Source: Bradyrhizobium sp. AUGA SZCCT0176 (GTDB taxonomy: Bacteria > Pseudomonadota > Alphaproteobacteria > Rhizobiales > Xanthobacteraceae). From it: a DNA stretch of 64,000 nt. Made by a program: the position numbers and the translations under genes. The DNA is taken from the NCBI RefSeq assembly GCF_018130145.1, contig NZ_JAFCMB010000026.1, forward strand, positions 17,513 to 81,512, read 5' to 3'. The notes under the pieces were generated by a model. The model worked only from the letters and a program-made list of their open reading frames with translations. It searched no databases and had not been told where the DNA came from. Shown piece after piece: positions 16,896 to 25,636 of this stretch (its first letter is position 1; each line of letters begins with the position of its first letter).

Positions 16896-18335
16896 TTATC
16901 CGTTGATGTTTGCGAATTTGGCCCGGAACATCGCGAAGCCGGTTTTCAGGCGGCCGCGAATCCGGGAGATGTCGAACAGCCAGCACAAGGCGGCGTAGGT
17001 GATGAGTCCGGCGCTCGCCAGCACGGCGCAGGCAGTCAGATCGGCGACGTGCAGGTTTCTGTCGAGCGCAGCGACGGTCAACGCCATGATCAGTCCGGCG
17101 ATCATGATCAGCGCCAGCCGGCCGAGCGGCAGCGGGACCTTGAATGCAAAGCGGCTGAGAATCAGCGCACAGGTGAATCCAATTATGTCGGCGCCGAGCC
17201 GCGCCCAGGCCGCGCCGACCGTGCCGTAATGGCTGACCAGGACGTAGGAGAGGATCACATTGGCCGCGATGATCGAAGCCGTGTTGATCAGATAGAACGA
17301 GTTGCGCCCGGAGAGCAGGAAGCTGGCGTGCAGATATTGCTGGGTCAGGATCTGGAAGACCACGGCTACCGCGATGATCGGCATGGTCTGCGCCGCCAAC
17401 TCGCGGAAGTCCGGTCCGAGAATGATGTTGGCGACATGGGCGGAAATGACCGCGAAGCCGAGGCAGGCCGGCAGCGTGATGCTGAGCAGCAACTCGACGC
17501 AATCGGAAAGATGCGACCGGACCGCCGCATCGCCCTTGCTGGCGTGAATCTGAACCGCCATCGGAAAGAATGCCGCGGCAGCGCTCATGGCCGGCATCAT
17601 CAGGGTCTGCCGGACCAGATCGAGCGCGGCGACATATTTGCCGGCGTCCGCTGCGCCCACCAGATTGGCGATCATGAAGCGATCGGTGACGCTGGAAATC
17701 GCGAGCAGGGTAAGTGAAAGGGTGAGGGGCAGGCCGGTCTTCGCCAGCGCCGCAAGGCCGGTACCGTCGAATTTGACCTTGGTGCCGCGCCAGGCGGTGC
17801 GCGACTGGACCAGCACCGCAAGCAGGTAGGCGAGCGCGGACGACAGCAGCAGCAGGAAGCCGCTCGGGCTGACAAGTGCTACGACCGCACCGAGGCCGAG
17901 CACGGCAACGGCGCGGACCAGGGTCGCCTTCATGACCGAAAGTGCCATCAGCCGGGCGCGAACCAGATCCTGGGTCAGTTCGAACAGCCCGATCGCGACG
18001 GAAAGCACGACCGCCGCCAGCGCGGCATTCGTATCCAGTCCAACCAGTCGTCCCAGGACATAGGCGATCGGCGCGGTGAGGCAGCAGATCAGGTAACCCG
18101 AGATCACGCGGCCGCGCACATCGGGGCCGTCGTCGCGGGCGTGTCCGCTCAGAATGAGATTACGAAACCAGCCGACGAGGAAAACGCTGATGACGGACGC
18201 AAAACCGATGCCCAGCAGATAGACGCCATAATCGTGCGGCGAGAACAGCCGCGTGAAAATAAACACGCTCAATAGGCCCAGCAATGCCGAGAGGATATTG
18301 GCAGTCAGGTTGATGCTGGCTTGTCCGATCAGCAT
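16896..18335 (-). CDS. Wzx-type oligosaccharide flippase (MATE/MOP superfamily)
   Basis: A 479-residue membrane protein with many hydrophobic helices spread along the whole length, about twelve to fourteen, opening with MLIGQASINLTANILSALLG. It fits the polysaccharide-synthesis branch of the MOP superfamily that flips undecaprenyl-linked repeat units to the periplasm. I start at the ATG at 18335; the frame extends 57 nt further upstream but that part is Arg-rich and unlike the family. It heads a tightly packed unit with the methyltransferase and deacetylase. Together with the Wzz-type and Wzy-type genes it completes the core of a Wzx/Wzy pathway. Confidence 0.9.
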   Translation of the reverse strand: MLIGQASINLTANILSALLGLLSVFIFTRLFSPHDYGVYLLGIGFASVISVFLVGWFRNLILSGHARDDGPDVRGRVISGYLICCLTAPIAYVLGRLVGLDTNAALAAVVLSVAIGLFELTQDLVRARLMALSVMKATLVRAVAVLGLGAVVALVSPSGFLLLLSSALAYLLAVLVQSRTAWRGTKVKFDGTGLAALAKTGLPLTLSLTLLAISSVTDRFMIANLVGAADAGKYVAALDLVRQTLMMPAMSAAAAFFPMAVQIHASKGDAAVRSHLSDCVELLLSITLPACLGFAVISAHVANIILGPDFRELAAQTMPIIAVAVVFQILTQQYLHASFLLSGRNSFYLINTASIIAANVILSYVLVSHYGTVGAAWARLGADIIGFTCALILSRFAFKVPLPLGRLALIMIAGLIMALTVAALDRNLHVADLTACAVLASAGLITYAALCWLFDISRIRGRLKTGFAMFRAKFANING

Positions 18336-18849
18336 GGCGCTGCGAGCCCCGCGGGCTTGCCCGTGACTCCGCGCCCGAGCATGGCGTCGCACGACGCTAC
18401 TCGGTTGATGTCGGAAATCTCGTTGGCGATGACGTTCAAGGCGGGCGCTTTCTGGACTCGGAATCCCTTTGCCAGACCATTGAGCAAGATCGGTGCCGGA
18501 CGGTTCCGCTAACGGTCGCGGCGATTTGATGTGGTTAATTCTGCGTTTCGTTCACCGTCGCAAGCCGGTTAACCGTTCGCGCTAACCACGATGCAAGCGC
18601 AATTCGTGCGCGAAGCGGCGGTTTTGCGGAGCTTGCCCGGATATTGCAGAGCACGATTCCGCATCGCCGATGTTCATCGCCATGAGTGTTACCCATGACA
18701 GATTGTCCGCCATTCCAAGCCAATTTCCCGTTGCCCGCGGAGATCTCCGAGGCATCAACCCGTTTCGGCACACCTGGACTGTCCAGAGTGTCCGTTTTTG
18801 AAACGGTGAGGGGCGGTCGCGGTTACGGCAGCGTCGCGAGGGCTCGGCA
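18336..18849. other. Large divergent spacer of the polysaccharide locus
   Basis: 514 nt between wzx (minus) and the OafA-type acyltransferase (plus). Short frames here show no protein-like signal. It should hold the divergent promoters. A perfect palindrome CGGTTAACCG at 18566-18575 is flanked by GTGGTTA (18531-18537) and TAACCAC (18583-18589), an arrangement suited to a regulator. No RNA gene is evident. Confidence 0.45.
18531..18589. promoter_or_regulatory. Nested dyads around CGGTTAACCG
   Basis: GTGGTTA at 18531-18537 and TAACCAC at 18583-18589 are inverted copies that flank the palindrome CGGTTAACCG at 18566-18575. All carry the GGTTA/TAACC core. The position in the divergent spacer suits a shared operator for the two polysaccharide units. 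The regulator is not identified. Confidence 0.3.
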
Positions 18850-20745
18850 ATGAAGTACCGCGCTGATATCGACGGGCTGCGGGCCCTCGCTGTGGTTCCG
18901 GTGGTTCTTTACCATGTCGGTGTACCCGGATTCGCAGGCGGCTTCGTCGGCGTCGACATCTTCTTTGTCATCTCGGGTTATCTGATCTGCGGCATGATCG
19001 ATGCGGATATCCGCAACGGATCGTTCTCGCTCGGAAATTTCTACAAGCGCCGGATCCTGCGAATCCTGCCGGCGCTGTTTGTTATGTTCCTGGTGACAAG
19101 CATTTTTGCCTACATCTATTTGCTGCCGGCCGAACTGATCGGCTATTCCAAGAGTCTTGCCAGCGCCATTGGCTCGATTTCCAACGCCTATTTTGCCCAG
19201 ACCGCCGGATATTTCGATGCGCCGGCCGAAACAAAGCCTCTGCTGCATACCTGGTCGCTTAGCGTGGAGGAGCAGTTCTATTTTATCGCGCCGTTGTTGA
19301 TGCTGTTTGTCTATCGCTGGGTCCCGAAGGGCGCCAAATTTTTGTTCGCGGTTGTCGCTGTGCTGTCGTTTGCCGCTGCCATCGCCATGAGTACGAGAAA
19401 TCTCACCTTTACATTCTATCTCACGCCGTTCCGCGCCTGGGAGTTGGCGCTGGGTGCGATGCTGGCCCTCAAATTTATCCCGGTGCCGGAAACCAGATTC
19501 TGGAAGAACATTTGCGGCGGAGCCGGGCTGCTACTGCTGCTCGGCGTGATCCTGCTTGGATCGGCCTCGGCGCCGCTTCTCCTGATGACGTCGCTCGCCT
19601 GCCTCGGCGCGGTGCTGGTGATCGCTTCCAGCGAGAGCGGGGCATCGATGGCCGGACGATTGCTGTCGCTGCCGCCTCTCGTAGCGATCGGGCTGCTATC
19701 CTATTCGCTCTATTTGTGGCATTGGCCGCTGATCGTGTTCCAGCGCACCGACATGGTGTTCGGCGCGGAATCGGCAGCATCGACCAAACTGACGTTGATC
19801 ACGCTGTCAGTGGGGCTCGCCTATCTGTCGTGGAAATTGGTCGAACTGCCGTTCCGTTCGATGGCGCGGGAGACATCGAAGGGGGCCGTCTTCGGCGCCG
19901 CATCAGCCGCGATCGGCTCGACGTTCGCGCTGTGCGCGCTGGTATTCTTCGCGAGCGGCGCGCCATACCGCTTTCCGCAACGCGTCGTGGATATCGGAGC
20001 TTATCTTGCCTACGATTCGTCCGCCGCGTTCCGGACCGGACGCTGCTTCATATCGGCCAACCGCCAGCGATTCGACGCCGAAACCTGCCTGAAACTGGAT
20101 CCGGCGCGGCCGAACTATCTGCTCATTGGCGACAGCCATGCTGCGCACCTCTGGTCCGGGCTGTCCGTCGCCATGCCGCAGGTGAATATCCTGCAGGCAA
20201 CGGCAAGCGAATGCCGCCCGGCTGTTCCGGCGGGGGCTCGGGTCGAAATGAAAGCCTGTCGCGATCTGATGGAACTCGCGTTCAATGATTTCCTCGTCAA
20301 CAACCATGTCGACAAGGTCATTCTCTCCGCGTCATGGAAGGATGAGGATCTGCCGAACCTGTCGGCCACGCTGGATACCCTGAAATCCAGAGGGACCGAT
20401 GTCATCGTGCTTGGACCGATCGTCGAATACGATGCCCCTCTGCCGCGGCTCCTGATCGACGGGATTTTGCGCGACCATCCGTCCCTTGCCAGCACAAGGC
20501 GCACACCCGGAATTCGCGAGCGCGATCTCGCCATGGGCGCTTTGGTAAAGGCTCGCGGCGCGACCTATTCATCCGTCTACGATGCGGTCTGCCGGGATGG
20601 TCGTTGCGACGAGTTCGTCGAAGCCGATATTCCGATGCAGTTCGACGCGGGCCATCTCACCGACAAGGGCGCAGCCGAGGTCGGCCGAAGGCTGTCTGCT
20701 GTCTTCGGCAACAAATTGACAAGGACGTCTAATGTTTCGAACTGA
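18850..20745 (+). CDS. OafA/YrhL-type acyltransferase with C-terminal SGNH domain
   Basis: A 631-residue inner-membrane enzyme. Residues 1 to about 380 form an acyltransferase-3 domain with about ten helices, opening YRADIDGLRALAVVPVVLYH and including DIFFVISGYLI and HTWSLSVEEQFYF. The C-terminal part is an extracytoplasmic SGNH hydrolase-like domain with LLIGDSHAAHLW (near 420) and a late DAGHLTDKGA (near 600) for the Asp-x-x-His pair. Such proteins move acetyl groups across the membrane onto surface polysaccharides. GAGGG lies seven bases before the ATG. The stop overlaps the start of the GH26-like gene by 14 nt. It likely O-acetylates the polymer, opposing the deacetylase of the same locus. 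Confidence 0.92.
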   Translation: MKYRADIDGLRALAVVPVVLYHVGVPGFAGGFVGVDIFFVISGYLICGMIDADIRNGSFSLGNFYKRRILRILPALFVMFLVTSIFAYIYLLPAELIGYSKSLASAIGSISNAYFAQTAGYFDAPAETKPLLHTWSLSVEEQFYFIAPLLMLFVYRWVPKGAKFLFAVVAVLSFAAAIAMSTRNLTFTFYLTPFRAWELALGAMLALKFIPVPETRFWKNICGGAGLLLLLGVILLGSASAPLLLMTSLACLGAVLVIASSESGASMAGRLLSLPPLVAIGLLSYSLYLWHWPLIVFQRTDMVFGAESAASTKLTLITLSVGLAYLSWKLVELPFRSMARETSKGAVFGAASAAIGSTFALCALVFFASGAPYRFPQRVVDIGAYLAYDSSAAFRTGRCFISANRQRFDAETCLKLDPARPNYLLIGDSHAAHLWSGLSVAMPQVNILQATASECRPAVPAGARVEMKACRDLMELAFNDFLVNNHVDKVILSASWKDEDLPNLSATLDTLKSRGTDVIVLGPIVEYDAPLPRLLIDGILRDHPSLASTRRTPGIRERDLAMGALVKARGATYSSVYDAVCRDGRCDEFVEADIPMQFDAGHLTDKGAAEVGRRLSAVFGNKLTRTSNVSN

Positions 20746-21736
20746 CCGCCCCGCGCCTCGCCGCCGGGTGGGCCTCAAGCGCCTGGTATTTTTCCTGGTG
20801 GCCTTTGTCTTGAGCCTGCTGTTGCTGGCCCGCGTCGACACCAACGCCGCTCCGCGCGTCAATTCGAGTCCTGTCAATTCGAGTCCTGCAAAATTTGCCG
20901 GCGCGTTCGTCGATTGGGGTCCCGTTGGGCGCGAGCATACCCTGCAGACCTGGGAAAAATGGCTGAAACAACCGCCATCGTCGGTGGTGGGCGTTGATTT
21001 CTACGGCCAGGCGAATTGGGAAGACTTCCATAAACTGACCTGGGTTCCCGGCATCTGGAAGAAGCTCAACCCGTCGCGGAATGTCGTCTGGTCGGTGCCG
21101 CTGACCGTTCCGGGAACGCCGCTCGCCGACGTCGCCAACGGCTTGCACGACGGTGAGTTCGAAGCGGCGGCGCGTGCGATCGCCGATGCGCAGCCAAGGG
21201 CGATCATCCGTCTCGGCTGGGAGATGAATCTGTCCCAGATGGCGTGGTTCGCCAAGGATCATGAAGCCGATTACATCGCGGCGTTCCGGCGCGTGGTCGG
21301 AATCTTCCGGCGCCACTCCAGCGAGTTCAAATATGATTGGTGTCCGGGATGGGGAACGCAGGATACGCCGGCGGACCTGGCCTATCCGGGCGACGATGTC
21401 GTCGACTACATCGGTCTGGATATCTACGATTTCAAACATGAGGGCTCGCCGGAAGAGCGTTGGAACGCCTTCTATCTCAAGGCTCCGTTTGGCCTGGAAT
21501 GGCACCGCGACTTTGCCGCCAGGCATGGCAAGCCGATGAGCTATCCCGAATGGGGCGTCGGCAATTTCGGCGACAATCCATACTTCATTCAGCAGATGCA
21601 CGACTGGTTCGTGAAGCATCGGAACAACATCGCCTACGCGGCCTATTTCGACGTCGACGGATTGTGGCCCACGCGGATCTCCAACGGGCAGTTTCCCAAA
21701 TCCCAAAAGCTGTTCGGCAAGCTGTTCAGCCGCTGA
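20732..21736 (+). CDS. GH26-like glycoside hydrolase (beta-mannanase type), secreted or membrane-anchored
   Basis: A 334-residue protein with an N-terminal hydrophobic anchor (VFFLVAFVLSLLLLARV, near residues 14-32) and a TIM-barrel glycanase domain. IIRLGWEMN (near 155) holds the likely acid/base Glu and MSYPEWG (near 270) the likely nucleophile Glu, as in the GH26 family; DYIGLDIYDF lies between them. It overlaps the acyltransferase gene by 14 nt with AAGGA upstream of the ATG. Just after the anchor, a 15-bp tandem duplication encodes VNSSP twice. In a polysaccharide locus such an enzyme could trim chains or release them from the cell. True substrate specificity is unknown. Confidence 0.82.
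   Translation: MFRTDRPAPRRRVGLKRLVFFLVAFVLSLLLLARVDTNAAPRVNSSPVNSSPAKFAGAFVDWGPVGREHTLQTWEKWLKQPPSSVVGVDFYGQANWEDFHKLTWVPGIWKKLNPSRNVVWSVPLTVPGTPLADVANGLHDGEFEAAARAIADAQPRAIIRLGWEMNLSQMAWFAKDHEADYIAAFRRVVGIFRRHSSEFKYDWCPGWGTQDTPADLAYPGDDVVDYIGLDIYDFKHEGSPEERWNAFYLKAPFGLEWHRDFAARHGKPMSYPEWGVGNFGDNPYFIQQMHDWFVKHRNNIAYAAYFDVDGLWPTRISNGQFPKSQKLFGKLFSR
20858..20887 (+). repeat. 15-bp tandem duplication inside the GH26-like gene
   Basis: Two identical adjacent 15-nt units (20858-20872 and 20873-20887), each encoding VNSSP, lie in the linker between the membrane anchor and the catalytic domain. The reading frame is kept. It is a possible length-variable site. Confidence 0.85.
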
Positions 21737-21905
21737 GCCCGGAGCCTGAACCTGATTTAATTCAAACTTAACCCCGTCCATTAACCGTCGGGAACAATTC
21801 GGCACCACCAGGCCTCCTGTCGGACCGGATATTGCAGCAATGCTCTTGTATCGTCTGGACCCATAGCAAACGTCATGCGCCAGAGTTTGAACGGATTGCC
21901 CGCCG

Positions 21906-22907
21906 ATGGAAATCGCTGACACCATGCCGAACGCAGCCCGCGCCCTGGCGGCGATCTCGCCTTCCCTCGATCCTTCTTCAATCGGGATCGTCGTCTGCAT
22001 TCCCTGCTTTCGCCGGCCGCAGCATCTGCGGCAGACGCTGGAATCGCTGGCCAGCCAGCGCACCGGCCACCGCTTTGCGGTGGTCATGGTCGAGAACGAT
22101 GCGTTGCGGAGCGAGAGCGTTCCGGTTGCGACCGAATTCCTGGCATCGAACAAGTTCCCCGGTCTCTGCGTGGTCGAGCCGCGCCAGGGCAATTGCCATG
22201 CGATCAACGCCGCGTTCGAGACGGCGCTGGCAACCTTCCCGGCAGCGGCAAGTTTCCTCATGATCGACGATGACGAAATTGCCTCGCCGGACTGGCTGGA
22301 GCGCATGATATTGACGGCCGAAGCCACCGGGGCCGACATCGTCGGCGGGCCGGTCATGCCCGACTTCGATGACGCGCGAAAGCGCGGGCTGCGTCGTCAT
22401 CCGGCCTTCGCCCCGGCCTACGACACGTCAGGGCCGGTTCCGGTGATTTATGGCTGCGGCAATTGCCTGATCAGGCGCTCGGTGTTCGAGCGCGTCGACG
22501 CCCCGGCGTTCGATCTGCGTTTCAATTTCCTCGGCGGCGGCGACACCGATTTCTTTTACCGCTGCCTCCGCCTTGGCATGCGCTTTCACTGGGTGGCGGA
22601 GGCCACGATCAGCGAGACGGTGCCACCGAGCCGGACCAAACTGAGCTGGCTGATCAGCCGCGGCCTGCGGATCGGCGCGATCAATTATCACGTCCAGCGC
22701 AAGGCGACGCCGACACTCTGGTTGCGCGCCAGGCTGACGCTCAAATTGCTGGCGGCGTTTCCGCTTTCGTTTCTCCATGCCGCGCGGGCTGCCCTGATCG
22801 AGCGCGACCGCATCATTGCGATGCATCCGATGACGGTAGCGATCGGGAGCGTGCTGGCGGCCGTTGGCATCGAACCTCAACCCTACAAGGCCTCGAAGAT
22901 CACGTGA
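21906..22907 (+). CDS. Glycosyltransferase family 2 protein
   Basis: A 333-residue GT-A fold inverting glycosyltransferase. GIVVCIPCFRRPQHLRQTLE (near residue 24) is the N-terminal nucleotide-sugar site; FLMIDDDEIASPDWLERM (near 120) gives the metal-binding DxD. GGPVMPDFD and FLGGGDTDFFYRCLRLGM follow, a usual order for GT2. A late hydrophobic stretch (LKLLAAFPLSFLHAARA) may sit on the membrane. The start at ATG 21906 has a weak RBS, and ATG 21924 is possible. Its TGA overlaps the GTG start of the polymerase/ligase-type gene by 4 nt, so they are coupled. It should add a sugar to the lipid-linked repeat unit. Confidence 0.9.
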   Translation: MEIADTMPNAARALAAISPSLDPSSIGIVVCIPCFRRPQHLRQTLESLASQRTGHRFAVVMVENDALRSESVPVATEFLASNKFPGLCVVEPRQGNCHAINAAFETALATFPAAASFLMIDDDEIASPDWLERMILTAEATGADIVGGPVMPDFDDARKRGLRRHPAFAPAYDTSGPVPVIYGCGNCLIRRSVFERVDAPAFDLRFNFLGGGDTDFFYRCLRLGMRFHWVAEATISETVPPSRTKLSWLISRGLRIGAINYHVQRKATPTLWLRARLTLKLLAAFPLSFLHAARAALIERDRIIAMHPMTVAIGSVLAAVGIEPQPYKASKIT

Positions 22908-24217
22908 GCCAACTCGCCATCACGTCTCAGCTTCGTATCGTCGCAGGAGGGGTTTGGCGGCAGCAAGTGCTGGATGTCGTCCGCTGCGCCGCGTTCGTCG
23001 GAGCGCTGGTGCTGGCATGGATTTCCTTGCGGCCGTTCGCCGATCTCGGCGAAATACAAATCGGTGAAGTCAGTACCGGCAATGAGGCGCCGACCTATCT
23101 GGTGTTCGGCGGCCTTGCAGTGCTGATGATTGTGCTCGCGGCGCGTAACAACATGCGCGGGCTGGCGACTTTGCTGACGCCATCGTTCCTGCTGTTTGCC
23201 GGATGGGTCTGTGTGACGGTGGTTTTGTCGGTCGATCCTGCCACGTCGATGCGGCGGTTTGTTTTGACGGCGTGCGTTATCGCTGTGACGTCGACCATGC
23301 TGCTGCTGCCGAAATCGCAAAGCGAATTGATGCGGTTCCTCAGCATCGCGGCGCTGATCCTGCTCGCGGTCTGTTACCTCGGAATCCTGCTGGCGCCGCA
23401 ATTTGCGATCCATCAGGCAACCGACCCGCAGGAGCCGCTTCTTGCCGGCGACTGGCGCGGTGCCTTCGGTCACAAGAACGTGGCCGCCGGCGTGATGGCG
23501 ATGCTGCTGTTCCTGGGGATCTACATCGCGCGTTCCGGCGCACTTCTGTCCGGCGCGGTCATTATCGGCCTTAGTTCGTTGTTTCTGTTTCATGCCGCCG
23601 GCAAGAGTTCGCTGACGCTGTGCTTCGCCGTGCTGCTTTTGACCTCGCTTACTTCTGTGTTTCGCTCGTTCTGGGTGCGGGCGATCCTGCTCCTGACGCC
23701 GCTGCTGTTGCTGAACATGCTCAGCGTCGGCACCGTCATGAGCGATGGCCTGGCTGCGGTCGCCAAGCTGCTGCCGCTGGATTCGACCTTCACCGGCCGT
23801 ACCGACATCTGGAATTTCGCGCTGGACGCGCTGCGGCAGCGGCTGGCAACCGGCTATGGCTTCGTCGCTTTCTGGGGCAGCAAGGCGTTCGAGGATTTGC
23901 CAGCGGGCAAGGAATGGGCCGCGTTCGCGGCACACAGCCACAATGGTTATCTCGATACCGCGCTCGGCATGGGCCTGCCCGGACTGATCCTGCTCATCGT
24001 GGTGCTGGTGATCGTGCCGCTCCGGAATTTCCAGCAAGCCGATCAGGGCGGCAATAACGGTCCGCTGGCGATGGCGCTGTTGCGCATCTGGCTGTTCGGA
24101 CTTTATTTGTCGGCGATGGAGAGCTTCTTCCTCGACCGCGCCGATCCCCTGTGGTTCACCTTCCTGGTGGCGGTGTTCGGCTTGCACTTTCTGGCGCGAT
24201 TTCGTGTCCGGGAGTGA
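22904..24217 (+). CDS. O-antigen polymerase/ligase family protein (Wzy/WaaL type)
   Basis: A 437-residue inner-membrane protein with about ten to twelve hydrophobic helices. The Wzy_C-type signature region is visible: GRTDIWNFALDAL (near residue 305) preceding HSHNGYLDTALGMGLPGL (near 345), where the conserved periplasmic His lies, and GDWRGAFGHKNVAAG (near 185), typical of exopolysaccharide polymerases. The GTG start overlaps the GT2 stop as GTGA. In this locus it would polymerise flipped repeat units. A ligase role cannot be excluded from the sequence alone, but the Wzx and Wzz partners favour polymerase. Confidence 0.9.
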   Translation: MSQLAITSQLRIVAGGVWRQQVLDVVRCAAFVGALVLAWISLRPFADLGEIQIGEVSTGNEAPTYLVFGGLAVLMIVLAARNNMRGLATLLTPSFLLFAGWVCVTVVLSVDPATSMRRFVLTACVIAVTSTMLLLPKSQSELMRFLSIAALILLAVCYLGILLAPQFAIHQATDPQEPLLAGDWRGAFGHKNVAAGVMAMLLFLGIYIARSGALLSGAVIIGLSSLFLFHAAGKSSLTLCFAVLLLTSLTSVFRSFWVRAILLLTPLLLLNMLSVGTVMSDGLAAVAKLLPLDSTFTGRTDIWNFALDALRQRLATGYGFVAFWGSKAFEDLPAGKEWAAFAAHSHNGYLDTALGMGLPGLILLIVVLVIVPLRNFQQADQGGNNGPLAMALLRIWLFGLYLSAMESFFLDRADPLWFTFLVAVFGLHFLARFRVRE

Positions 24218-24224
24218 GGCTCAA

Positions 24225-24290
24225 AGCGTTTTCCAGCGAAGTGGGCACCGGTTCGCGTCAAGAAAACGCGTCAAATCAAGAATCTAGAGC
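24225..24290 (+). repeat. Dispersed repeat, short form (copy 1)
   Basis: About 66 nt opening AGCGTTTTCCAGCGAAGTGG and closing ...AATCAAGAATCTAGAGC. It is near-identical to 40063-40124. It fills the gap between the polymerase gene and the convergent GT4 gene and includes the GT4 stop codon. Related longer-form copies are at 50706-50775 and 52179-52305. It may act as a transcription-end element. Confidence 0.85.
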
Positions 24291-25375
24291 TGCGCGCGAA
24301 CCGCGCTCGCGACGTCCTGCCACCACCCATCGAAGTCGAACGCGGCCTGCACCGGCGGCCGTTTCAGCGCGGCAACGATGCCATCGGCGTAGGTGTCCGC
24401 GCTCGATCCCCGCGGCACGAGCACGATGGCGCCGCGATCGATCAATTCCTTGAAGCGCAGATGATGGTCGAATTCGTCAGGCATCTCGGGGCCGGTTACG
24501 ATCAGCGGCCGGCCGGCCTGCACGCAGGCAAGAACGCTGGAGCGGCGCGCAGTGAGACCTTCATCGAGCGGATAACAGAACCCGTCGACCGCGCCGAACA
24601 GCCCGAACACCTCGTGATCGGAGGCGACAAAACCGGATACGATCACATCATCGGCGATCCCGAGTTCCGCGGCGCGGGCGTGGAATTCCTCCTCGACGTT
24701 GTCGGTGCCGCGGATGAAGGAGCCGACATAGACGATTAGCGGCCTCAGCCCACGCTGCTTCAGGATCGCGCCGATCTCTAGCAGCGCATTGGGTTGCTTG
24801 GCCGGATAGATCGAACCGAAATGACCGATCACCAGCCGTCCATCCTGCCTTGCAGCCGTGAGACGCCGGCGCAATTCCGAATCCGCCATCCCTGCAGGCG
24901 CCTCGATGTTCGGCGGCAGCGGGGCCAGCACGAGTTTTTTCGCGGTCCAGCCCACCAGGGAATCCTCGGCGAGTTCCCGTCGCACCAGCGGCGAGAACAT
25001 GACGATGGTGTGGGCGAGCACGAGAGCCGGGATATAGGTGATCCGGCGCAGCCAATGCAGCCCGGCCCATTCGTGCTGAATCAGGACAGTTTTGCGCCGG
25101 CGCAGCCGCGCCATGGCCATCGCCAGCAGCGGCGCGAACATCACGCGCTTCCAGGCCACGATCGGAAAGTTGCAGACCACGCTCCGTGCGGAGCCGACGG
25201 CGCGCCAGATATCGGTGAATGACCCTTCCGATCGCGTCAGGGTTAACGTCGTGCAGCTGCCGGGTTCAGCCTTTTCGATCCACTCTCCCAGCAATCGCGT
25301 GAATTGCCCGACGCCGCACTGCATTTGCGGTCCCGCGCCGAGAAACAGCGCCTGATATTGCGGTTCTGAAGCCAT
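24284..25375 (-). CDS. Glycosyltransferase family 4-like protein
   Basis: A 363-residue GT-B fold protein. The N-terminal part opens ALFLGAGPQMQCGVGQFTRLL (as GAGPQMQCGVGQFTRLL), where GVGQFT is a typical acceptor-side loop. The C-terminal half begins VIGHFGSIYPAKQPNALLEI (near residue 190), the usual GT4 fold start, and contains YPLDEGLTARRSSVLACVQ (near 285), the E-x7-type donor-binding region. It points toward the polymerase-type gene and has no close upstream partner, so it is transcribed alone. It probably adds one sugar in repeat-unit assembly. Donor and acceptor are unknown. Confidence 0.85.
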   Translation of the reverse strand: MASEPQYQALFLGAGPQMQCGVGQFTRLLGEWIEKAEPGSCTTLTLTRSEGSFTDIWRAVGSARSVVCNFPIVAWKRVMFAPLLAMAMARLRRRKTVLIQHEWAGLHWLRRITYIPALVLAHTIVMFSPLVRRELAEDSLVGWTAKKLVLAPLPPNIEAPAGMADSELRRRLTAARQDGRLVIGHFGSIYPAKQPNALLEIGAILKQRGLRPLIVYVGSFIRGTDNVEEEFHARAAELGIADDVIVSGFVASDHEVFGLFGAVDGFCYPLDEGLTARRSSVLACVQAGRPLIVTGPEMPDEFDHHLRFKELIDRGAIVLVPRGSSADTYADGIVAALKRPPVQAAFDFDGWWQDVASAVRAQL

Positions 25376-25636
25376 CGTGGGGATCGCCGGTGCTTTCTAA
25401 GGTAGACCAGCGTTAGCCATACATCCCAGACATTATCGTCCGGTAAGCGGGTGCGACACCCCTGCGGCATCCTTCTTGCCAGTTAGAGCGTGAAGGTTGT
25501 CCGGCCGTCTCATAACGGGACATCGGATGATCGACGGCGTGGCAGCCATCTGAGATTTCGGGACAGCGTGCAGGACGCAGCCGAAATCGGTCGTCATCCG
25601 GGCGAAAAAAATATTTGGTAAAAAAGGAGTTGGACG

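Noticed and set aside
18535..18771. 78-residue minus-strand frame in the wzx/acyltransferase spacer
   Set aside because: No RBS, no family features, and it covers the region needed for promoters.
20858..20887. TTCGAGTCC motif resembling a tRNA T-arm
   Set aside because: It is part of a 15-bp duplication within a protein gene, with no cloverleaf or acceptor stem around it.
20729..22357. 542-residue minus-strand open frame opposite the GH26-like and GT2 genes
   Set aside because: Spans two real plus-strand genes and their spacer; no family features.
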